Assembly (NCBI RefSeq): GCF_037975245.1
Contig: NC_092575.1
Location: 19,547,841 to 19,611,840 of the forward strand
Direction: 5' to 3'
Length of the DNA stretch: 64,000 nt
From: Apostichopus japonicus
Taxonomy: Eukaryota > Echinodermata > Holothuroidea > Aspidochirotida > Stichopodidae
In this document: positions 49,074 through 61,000 of the stretch, in pieces
Numbering within the stretch: the first letter of the stretch is position 1
Layout of the letters: each line of letters starts with the position of its first letter
Notes under the pieces: model-generated
Database searches by the model: none
Told to the model about the DNA's origin: nothing
What the model saw: the letters and a program-made list of their open reading frames with translations, nothing else
Position numbers and translations under genes: made by a program

Positions 49074-52000
49074 TCATTTCTCGGACAGTGATAATTCCAG
49101 AATCTTTTGAAGTTCTTCCTCTTCCTGCTTCCTAAGTTGTTCCTCCTGTTTCAGTTGGTCTTGTGACATCGCTAAGGCTAACCTTAGGTCCTCATCCGTG
49201 CTGGGTCCCACCAGTCCCACAGGTGACGGTAGAGGAGGTAATTGGCGGTTCTGTACAGAAGTGGATTCTTCTGTGGAAGGATTCCCCTGTACTTGATTGG
49301 GAATATTGCCGTTGGCTGTTTGTGCGAAGATGCTCTCTTGTATGGCTCTGTAAAGTTAGTAAGATCATGAATAGAACAATAATCAACATTGGCAAAATCT
49401 GTTTTGCTGCATGTTCAATGCAAACTTTCGGATGCCTAAAAAAAAAAAAAAAAAAAAAACAGAGCTAAACCCCTCCCAGTGGTTACTTGCCTTTAAATAC
49501 ATTACATATGCGGCACAAGAGTAGTTTGCAAGCTAACCCTGGCTGAAGTTCATACTGCAGATGGAGAGTAGTTTAAATCTAAATAGAGTCAGTGCTGATA
49601 TGGTAACATATGGAATTTTTTCAAATGACCTTTGACCTCAACCCAAAACAATGGGGTTCTTGTACAAAAATGAGACCTGCAGAGGTTACCTACTTTGAGA
49701 TATTATGTTTACAAGGTAGGACATTACATAAACATACATACACACACACACGCCAAGTTGACTTCCTAGGTTACTAATTGCCCTGTCTTATAGCAAGTAA
49801 CCAATTCAAATATAATTATTCACTTTTAAGAAAACAAGTAAGGTATACTAATTGACAAAATCTACAAGGAAAGCAAAACATGACAAAATGCCATCAACTA
49901 GCATCCAAAAAATTGGAATATGAGAAACCTGAATGTCCTGAGAACCAGAAAGCCAAACAACCTAATTGCTTTTGTAGCACTTGAAAACATTTAAATAGGC
50001 GATTGCACACAACATTGTCCATTTTTTACTATTGTTACCAGCAAGATGCTTGTTCGCATGTTGATCAAATAACAAGGCCCCCCTGCTTACTTTTCTTCTG
50101 CAGTTTTTTGTTCTTACAAGTCGTTTAGATTTCCACCACTATTGGCCGCAATCAATTTCAACAGGGTTTGTGTACTCAAAAAGGGGAACTTCATACCAAG
50201 TATGAACAACAGCCAAGATGTAATATTTGGGTTATCGTGATTACAAGCAAGTGTCCCATACACATACACACACAACCTCACCAGTGCATAGATAAATTTT
50301 GCTTTCAACAACGAATGAAAAATGTAGAGACTACAGAATACTTGAAAATCTTATATTCAGTTTATCAGTGAGAAATAAATAAATGCAAAGTGTGATCTAC
50401 TTCTCTGACCAAATGATGGTATCCTTTCTCTCTAACATTTACTTTTCAGATCAGAAAGTTTGTAAAATCTCAATACCAGTTTAAAAATGGCTGTTTTACC
50501 TTTCAAGCATTTCTTCTTCAGTCAGAAAGTTATTTCCATGGACCATGTAGTCTCCCTATGGATGAAATTATAAATGGCATAGATCACTATTTATAGGGAT
50601 TCAGATAAACACAAGAATGGCACATGATAAATGTATGGACTAACATAACACTAGGCTAGGTTCACTGCATAGCTGCAACAATAACAATTACAAACTATGA
50701 CTTAATGCAACACTAACTGGCTGATAAGATAGACAATGGAAGAGCACTATTCATAGGGAATCAGATAAACACAAGAATGTCACATGATAAATGTATGGAC
50801 TAACATAACACTAGGCTAGGTTCTCTGCATAGCTGCAACAATAACAATTACAAATTATGACTATGCAACACTGCCTGGTTCATAAGATATACAATGTAAG
50901 AGCACTATTCATAGAGATTCTGATTAACACAAGAATGTCACATGATAAATGTATGGACTAACATAACACTAGGCTAGGTTCTCTGCATAGCTGCAACAAT
51001 AACAATTACAAACTATGACTTGATGCAACAGTAACTGGCTGATAAGATAGACAATGGAAGAGCACTATTCATAGGGAATCAGATAAACACAAGAATGTCA
51101 CATGATAAATGTATGGACTAACATAACACTAGGCTAGGTTCTCTGCATAGCTGCAACAATAACAATTACAAATTATGACTATGCAACACTGCCTGGTTCA
51201 TAAGATATACAATGGAAGAGCAATATTCATAGAGATTCTGATTAACACAAGAATGTCACATGATAAATGTATGGACTAACATAATAACTAGGTTAGGTTC
51301 TCTGCGTAGCTGAAACAATAAAAGTACAAATTATGACAATGCAACACTGCCTGGTTCATAAGATAGACAATGGAAGAGCACTATTCATAGGGAATCAGAT
51401 AAACACAAGAATGTCACATGATAAATGTATGGACTAACATAATAACTAGGCTAGGTTCTCTGCGTAGCTGAAACAATAAAAGTACAAATTATGACAATGC
51501 AACACTAACTGGTTCATAAGATAGACAATGGAAGAGCACTATTCATAGGGAATCAGATAAACACAAGAATGTCACATGATAAATGTATGGACTAACATAA
51601 TCACTAGGCTAGGTTCTCTGCATAGCTAACAATTACAAATTATGACTATGCAACACTGCCTGGTTCATAAGATAGACAATGGAAGAAAAAACCTTATATA
51701 ATGGTGTAGAATGTTTTGTTTCATGATAATACATGCAACTTAATTTTCAAAACATTTCTGTATGGGACAATTCCAATCCATTAAGTCGTATGATCACACT
51801 ACTTGTACCCATAAGAAAGTATTGTGATTTAAAACTATCATTAAGTTCGGGAAAGACTGACTCAATATGATGTAAAAATGAGACTGCTGCTGCTAATAAA
51901 AAGTATTAGAGGATATTGTTAAGGATAACAGCTGGACAAGTAAAAAAGGTTAGGAGGTGTTTATTCTTACCGAATCTTGGCTTCCTCCTTCCACCTGACT

Positions 52001-55000
52001 CCTGAGAATAGCCATCTGAAGAAGTTCGTCGTCGCTGTAACGGACTCTCTGTTGAGAGCCAGCCTGCGTGTGGACGTAGTTTTCAGGAATATCAAACACA
52101 TCACTTTCTACCACGCAAGTAGAGAGTGGTGCTTTCATCATGGGCGTTGCCGTATTTTCTTCAGCCGAGGCATCATCTTGGTCTCCATTTTCCTCCGCAT
52201 TCTTGGAGAGATCTTCCATAACGATATTAGACACTCCCTTAACAGGGGTATCACAGGTATTCAGATTGCCAAAGGTGACGCAAGCATTTAAAATGTGAAA
52301 GAGTGGTATCTCTGTGGGAAAAAACAGAAAGGTTAGAAAAGTTAAAGAAAATTACAACATAAATTTGTTAAACCAATACTCATGGTTCTATTCAGCTTCA
52401 ACATAGTTGGACACGTCAAACGGAAATGATGTGTTACCACGAAAGAAATAATCTAAGGTAAATGAAATGACAAACGAAAGAAACACCAATGTTATGTTAA
52501 TTCTTGCCGAACATGCAGAAAGGAACCTGTTATATGCAAACCACTAAATAAAAGTTTGTACGTATAAGGATATAAATTATTATAGGACCATTTTATTGGG
52601 TAGCATAGCAAGTGTCATTTACATAACTATCAGAGCAGAAGGCAAAGAATTTCAAACTATTTTACGCAACCCTTCCATTTCTTTGAGACTTTTTTCGCTT
52701 GAAGCAACACAAACATAATAACAAGAAATGAACATAAGAGGCTAAGAGCCATTTGTTAAATGCTAACTATACAAAAGCCAAAAGCATATCAAACTTTCTA
52801 TGTAAAGCAAAGATGGCAGAAAATTTCAATCCAATTACAAAACTTTCAATGTGTTTGAGTTTTCATCATTGTACCAACATGGACTGAACTAAAACAATGA
52901 GCGCAAAAAAAAAAAAAATGAAAACACAAGCAAGTCAGCTGCCATCTGTTCAAGCCTCTTACTACACAAAAGTAAAAAGAATACAACAATTTCTCTTCAA
53001 AGAGATATTAATAAATATATGATCATTTTATGGACAGGAGTCACAACTTGCAATATCACTACAGATGACACGGCATTTCTAAATATTTACAAAAGCCCCT
53101 CTCATTTCTTTGAGACTATTTCAATGCAGCAACATTTCAACTAAAAGCTTTTCAAGTTCTTCTTTTGTCTTACATATTGACTTATCAAGTTTCATATCAA
53201 TTGTTTCTATTCACTATAAACGTGAGTTGACGGTTGCTTGCATTTTGAATATATATACGATGAAAGGGCGTCCTAAATACTCAATGAGTTAAAGATAGAT
53301 TTGACTAGGGTAGAAGGGTTTCCTGATGTAATGAATACTTTAAAATGAAACATGAAAATTCCACCCACTGACTTCAGCCATCAACAGAGACATGTTCTCA
53401 GTTACTATACAAGTAGTTCATATAACACTAATCCAATCAGGGTAACCATGGCTCAAATACAAAGATATGGGACAAATGATTATTATTTTGAAATAAATAG
53501 TCACCGCATTTCCCAGAAATCATCAATGGGGAATTTTCATTTGAGAGGCACTATTTTTGTTACACAGGTAGTAGGCACAGTTCCAAATAACGACAATACA
53601 TCATAACACAAAACAACTGTTTATTACGTCCTAATTAGAGCCATACTGCCAAAAATTACCCCACGCCCTCCTCCCACACCTGGTCCCTTGGAAATGACTT
53701 TTAGTACCCCCCCCCCACTTAAAGTGAGCTTGGTGCTTCAGCCTCAGAATATGGAATCAAACATTCTTCTCCATATCTCAGCATGAGGTTGTGGATGGTG
53801 CAGTACGTCTGTAAAGTGGCTCCACATAGGAAAACACTCATAACTAATATGATTCAACTTTGCAACAAATTTCTCTATAATGAATACAAAGGGCATTGTG
53901 GTCAAATGGCTAAGGCAGTGGACTTGTGATCTAAGGCTTGCAGGTAGAGTCCTGGCCAGATCATTACATTGTGTCCTTGGGCAAGGCACTTTATCTCCAA
54001 TACATCTCTCTTCATTGAGGTATGTATATGGGCTCTGCTAGGTGACTTGCAATCATACTTGCATATGGCGGTTTGTGGCTGCACCTTATGGGAAGTCCCC
54101 TAGGGGCCAGGTCAATGTGGAGTGCACTGTAGGGTCGTGGAGGGGACTGTCTGAATCTTGAACACTTGGGTTGGTGTGACAAGTTATCAAAATCCAGGGG
54201 TTTATTTGTTGTGAAGTTGTGTGAAAAGGCCTTGCCTTGATACAAGGCTGTAAAGCCTTAAACTTTAACATTTTAGCTATGCTGTGCTGTGCTGTGCTGT
54301 GAGGAATGAAATAATTCTCATCTCCGAATGTGGTTTCATTAAAGTGACTTCTAAAGCTCCTTTCACAAAAGCAGACATCGTTGAAAAACTATTTTCTAGT
54401 CACAGGTAATAAGTATCTTTTTTTTTATATAATCGAATCAATAAAAAAAAAAAAACGGACTTGACAAACCTATCTTAATTGGGAAACCGGCAGGAAGTTG
54501 TAACATGATGAAATCCCTCAGTTTGGCAAAATGGGCGTTACTAATTGCCATCAAGTCGATGATGGGTAAAACTTGCTCTTGCATTGAAAGAGGGTGATTC
54601 TCACTCAGCCAGAGGGTGGCACGGAACTTCTGAATCTTACTGGAGACCTCCTTTGGCCTACCCACATCCCTATTTTCTAATACTATGTGCTTGTTAAAGT
54701 ATTCTTCTGGTTTGATTGCAGTTGGATTGGTAAACGTTGCTTCTTCGTTGACAACAGGCTGCTGTAAATAATGAAAAAAAAGAAATGAAATGTGAGGGAA
54801 AAACCAGAATAAGGAGTGGATGGACACAGTATTTTAAATAGACAAAATATTATTATAAAATTGAATAATGCCTTAAGGGAAATGCTTATTGCTCACAATT
54901 ATTTGATATTTCAGGTTAGATTGAAGAATCCCAAGGATAAGGAAGCCTTCAGTAGATAATTTGATGATGTGATGGTTGTTGATGAAACAAGCCTTCCCCT

Positions 55001-58000
55001 TCCAATGAGTGTTCAGAGAGTTACGGGGCAGACACAAATAATTGCACCTATTCCTGCTCGCAAAGTACAACTCAACTTCATCATCTTATGAACGAGAGTG
55101 AATCTCAGCAACCCGTCATTTCTCAGATACATCAGGAGGTGAAAGCACCCATCACTAAAGGTGTAGCCAAGGGGAAGGAGGTCGTATCAAAACCATTGAC
55201 AAAACAGAGCAAAACTTAATTTCCCAAATCAGATATAAAAAATCTCCCAGAAGACCCTGCTCCACAACACTGTACAGCTGCATGTAACTTTGAATAGGGT
55301 CAAAATAATCTGGTTCCTGGTAGGCCTAATCATTATTGGGCAGGCACTCTAACCATAACATCATGTCTTCACACCCTTCATTTGTCTAATTTAGAGCTCA
55401 CCAATGTTCTGGAAATAATTTTTCTTGTAAAGTACCTCCAGGAATATCACTTTTTAAAAACTGTTAAGTGAATTTTAGCACTGTAGATACTTTTTGGGGC
55501 AATACCGCATGAAGAATTTTTTTCAGCTCTTGAGCTAATATAAGAAAACTTGGGTACTCACTTCCTCCGGCTTCTCTTCATGCTGCTCGGCTGCTCCTAA
55601 CAGTGACTGCAGCGGAGAAGCAAAAGGTGCTCCATCAGCTGTTTGAATGCAAAATCATAAAGAAACAAATCTGGAATATTGTTTGTTTAAAAATATTTGA
55701 AAGACTAAAAAACATGGACTAGGAAATTGAAAAATAACCCTTACGCCACTCATTCAAACTAGATTTAACATTTATTTGCTCTTTGAAATCATTTTCTGTA
55801 ACAAAACATCTGCATCACTTAGAAAGAATGATAAACAGGTCAAAGTGATTTTCACAGTGTTGATGTTATAACCTCATAACATTATCTCAAACTCTCTACT
55901 TTCCTTTTGCTGGACAAGATTCTCTTTATTTTCAGACAGGAAATTTCAACAAAACCGACAATTTTGTTCTTGCAATTACTTTCAGTTTTAGGTTACATTC
56001 AAAACATTTAAACTTTTAATGATCGTTCTTCGGTCATAATAAACTTTTAATGATCGTTCTTCTATCAACAAGTTATGTACTGTGTCTGTATTATGAGACA
56101 TAGTTTGGTGTATGTACAAGGTCATGTAAAGTTTGAGGTTATTATTAGTAACTTTATTCCTAGCATTGGTTGGCAGCCCGCCAGAATCCGTAGTTGTTGT
56201 TGTTGTTAGAATCTACCAGTTGTTCCATTTGCGAATACATAAAGACCGATACAGATGTATACATGGGTAAATTGAGACATACAAGAGGAACTTGCAGCCT
56301 ATACTATGTTGTACTTTACTATGCTATACTGTTCTCTACAGAAAGCCCTCATGCATGCGTTAAAAAGGTATGGTATAATGCCTATAAAAAGGGTGAAATA
56401 ATTCCCGAAAGTGCCTCAAATTACAAACTTGATGTTTCCTTCATTAACTGTATCAATTTTAGCCATTTTCATTGAGGTTGTGTAGATTAAGTTTGCATTT
56501 ACAATTTGACTTTGAACCCGGCAACTACATGAGTCAATCAGTGTAGCTACATGTACCCAACATTTGGGAACATGCAAACTTACTGTACACCACCATACAT
56601 ACCGTACTCTACTGAAAGCCTGTTAGGCTAGTGTTAGGCTATGTCAATGTATAAAGCAATTGAAATCTATTATTAAAACTTGTTTACTACTATAACTATA
56701 GCACATACCTTTGTTTCTTTCCTTGTCTTCTTTGGTCAAATGTTCCGTCCTTGTTTTGGTCACTAGTTGAACATTTGATGCGCTGAAAACCTTGCATTCG
56801 TAATCATTTATAACCTCCACTTTATCGTGTCTCCATCCCCATATACCAGCCTTACTTCTGCAGATGACAAAATGTACATGCGTCTTAAGCAGCAAGTAAC
56901 GTATATAAATAGTAGAATGCACGCAGAATAGGTGAAGGAATACATAAATGAAAACACCTAGTACACTGACTTCTGACTGAAAATGAAACCATTTTTTTTG
57001 CTTTACAGATGTATGATAGTGGTATGATTCTAACAATTTGATTGGATTCTGACCATTTGGTTGCCCAGACACAAAGGTAATATGTAATATTTGCAACTTT
57101 AAATTAATTTCTTGAACTGAAACAAGACTAGTCAAGCTAATGAGATCCATAGTTATGATATTTTATAATTATTTTGTATCAAAATTAATTGAAATAGGTG
57201 CTTCAAATGCAAATCAATTCAAATATTCTGATAGGATGATTCAGCCATTCATTCTTACATCTCTACAACATGTTAGATAACAATAATGTCCGACCTCTAA
57301 CTCAGAATTGGCTACTTAATTTTGCCTGGTTTCATGTCTTATGTCCCACTTCTTTGGTTTCTTAAATATAATTTCAAAACAAAATTAGAAAACCACAATT
57401 CTTGTACTAGGTCAATCAAAGACATTGGCTTGAGTCAAGCAATTTTGTGGGAACCGACACAGAAATTGAGTTACTCATCAAACCACCCCTTGGGCCCTAT
57501 TACTATTACACATCACAGGTGAAAAAACAGTACTTGTGTTCCTGAGAATTACTTTGACAAATTATGTAAAATAGATTTTGAATAATCCAATGTCAGAGAT
57601 CTTTTCAATTTTTTTACCTGCTGAATTCAATTTTATCTGTATCTATGTAAGTTGTGGTGATGGGTGATGTGAGCCTTGCAGCAATAGCATCTTCTGACTA
57701 GATTTTAAATAATCCAACGTCAGAGATCTTTTCAATTTTTTTACCTGCTGAATTCAATTTTATCTGTATCTATGTAAGTTGTGGTGATGGGTGATGTGAG
57801 CCTTGCAGCAATAGCATCTTCTGAGGGTGTCATTCTGGCCAGGTCATGGTATGGTTGGACTTCCAGTACCTCGGAGAAAGCCATTTCTGCGTCATGATCG
57901 ATCTCTATGAACTGAAATTTATTATCTTCTGAGGGAGAACAGTGGAGGAAAAATTAAGACAACTGTTGCAACTTTTGTGAAGTTTAGAAAGAATTTACTA

Positions 58001-61000
58001 GTAGTGATGTCAATATTTAAATACAATCTTGAAATTCTGAATGAACACAATTATACCAATTATGCGCCAAAATAATCTAAAAAGTACCTCCAACTTCAAC
58101 TTTCAAGGGATATAGAGGTTTGTTAGAATAATAACCAAACTCAACTGATGAAAAAAAACTGAGCTGGGTTGACTACCTTGAGAAAAACAAATTTCCAAAT
58201 CTTTAACAGCAATACTTTCCTGACAAAAGTGAAGTGTGTAAATGAAACCACTGAAACTAAAAAAACATGTTCATTCACTGTTAGCTAGTTAACTCTCACA
58301 ATCCAATTATTACATTATTCATTAAAATCAACCAATCATCAAGTAGCAGGTATGTTACCATGGTGACTGTAAGAGTTCAATATAGTCATTACTGCAGCCA
58401 TTTTCTTTCAATATTACAGAAGTTGGAATCCCATATTTTTTTCAGGGTTAAATACATACATCCCTATTTACCGTAATCCACACAAAGTACGGAAAAAAAC
58501 CGTACTAGTTGGCAGCTCTGTACTACAATATTACTTGCGAGGAAACGTTGATAATCATTGCACACACGGCACCCTTTTGACCATGCTTGAACACTAACTT
58601 CTCATTATCAACCATTATCAACCATAATCAAACATAATCAACCATTATCAACTATTTGTATAATCACTTACATATTCATAGTTTACAAAAATCATACTCA
58701 ACTATAACTACGGTATCTAGGGCAACTTACCGTGGTTCCTGAAAATGTAGCTCCTGTTGCCACGAATCCAGTTCATATTGTCGAACCCGATCAACGTCGT
58801 GTCTATTCTTACATTTGGTCCACTCTTGTACACTTTGTAAGTATCATGTGGACACAGTCTGGACATCAGAGGAACTAAAGACCAAAAGTAATCAGGTCAG
58901 TTTGTCAGTTTGAGTTTTTTTTGGAATTTTGGAGAAAGAGAAGTGCATGCTTGACATTCTTCCTCCCTTACTATTGAAGGTGTTCTCTTAGAAAAAGTCC
59001 TCAAATTCAGAGCTGTTAAATTGTGGCTGGCAAATATTTCCAACTTTCCATTTGATCTAACTAAGACACTTACCTTGACTTTCCCACCTATAGAAAGCTT
59101 ACTGAGTATTACATAATGATAAAAGAACTTGAATCAAATCCTCAGCATTGTGTCGGGACACTTTCCACAGTAGCACAGAGAACACAGTTAAATACTGCAC
59201 ACATGAATAATTCAAAGTTTTCTCTTTTCACTTCACTTTTAAAAATAAAACTTGGCTTGTCAAGCTAATGATCTCTAATGTTCAAATTTGAGTATAAAAC
59301 AGGGCCAACAAATTAATCAAAACCAAATAATAAAAAATTGCTGAAAGCACAACTGGTAGATAGTGGGTGGTTTGGGAGGGGAGTGGGGGAGGGGGCTTGT
59401 CACGGAGAATACAATCAAATGCATATTAGCATCAATTATGGTTCTGGTAATAATTCATAACATAGGCTCTGTTTAGCAGTGTGCCATAACTAAAACTGCA
59501 ACATTTCCTTGACAAACAAAAACAAAAAACACTTTTGAGGCGGCTTTAGGAAAATGTAACGATCACTGTAAGTACAGATACAAGACTCACCCCAACTAGT
59601 GAACTCCCATTTCATTTCAACATAGAAATCTGGTGCCTAAAGAAAAGAAAGAGTTAAATCAGTCATTATTAAGCAAACATACACTCCAGTATATAAAGTG
59701 AACATTTTCATCGGTTTGGCAAAAGACAGAAAATAGCCACGTTGTTGACGTATGCTGTCTATACGCATTAATCTATTTGAGTTATTTGTATAGGAAGTTT
59801 AAAGATAGACTCAATACATAACATGGGACATGACTAAAGATAGAAACCAAAAGCTCAGCAAATGTTTTTACACTTTCAGTCGTGGGGATCTTTTAGAGAC
59901 AAGAACCACAAACTAATTGATTGCTTTGACCAAAGGGACTTTCATTTCATATGTAGGCATGGAAATTAGGACGGGAGTGTCCAAGTTCAATCAAAATACA
60001 TTCATTTTAGAGTTATGCTCAGAAGGCTATGGGGAAAAAACACACACACACGACAAAGAAAAAGAGAGTGGGGGGAGGGGGGGGGGGACTTAATACAGAT
60101 ACAGTAATATTACTAACCTATATATGCATGCAAACAGTATTTTCTTTTTTATTACTGAAGCACAACTGCATACTTCCCTTTTGAGATGATAACATTTAAA
60201 ATTGACCATATTTTGTACCAAACATGAACTTGAAACCTACTGTACGTTGCAAACAGACAATTTGAGTTACCATTAGCTTAAAACGCTACATACATGTAAG
60301 AAATAAATACAAATTTATTGAAATCATTACTTTCTCTCATTAGTCAAAACCAAATTTATTCTCAAACCATCCTAATTTTTTTTCTTCAGTTTTATGAAAC
60401 TGCAAAATCTGAGCTCTGATTAACGAAGGTTTACCTGTCTTAGTTTTTCTAACAGCTCTGGAATACCACCAATTCTGGATGCTGCTCTCTGAAAATCACG
60501 ATGTTGTAAGATGAGCTGCACAAGTTCTGGATCGCCGGTACTAATTGCCTCTTGAACAACTAAAGATAAAAAAATCCATGAGACAACAACCATATGGGTG
60601 ATTCCTTGCCAGTGTTTTCTCTTGTGTATCAGTTACCCTGTTGACCTCAAGTGACCTTTGAATTTCCCCAGATTACAATGGGGTCCTTTTACTTTTCAAT
60701 TCAAGGTTGATCACCATGTCAAGTACGGTAAGTGCACGGTTAACCCAAACTGAAGCTTCTAAGGTTCAACAAAGCTAAAATGCACTTATTGGCCTTTAAT
60801 ACTACTGTATGCCAAAAGAAATTGCAGAATTGTGTTGTCTAAATCTTTGACCTCCACCAGAAATAACAAACTAATACTAACAGGAAGGAGAAGATGCAAA
60901 TCTAGCATAAAGTTAAACCAAGTTGTACTTTTCCCAGACAGCAACAATGCTTACAAACCAAGGAATCATGTGACATTTACTTACATCACTCATAACCAAA

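Noticed and set aside
57618-57697. Extra ANKRD13 exon copy as a genuine alternative exon
   Set aside because: It is 80 nt, not a multiple of three, and in the entering phase it runs into TAG; more likely an intronic by-product of the duplication.
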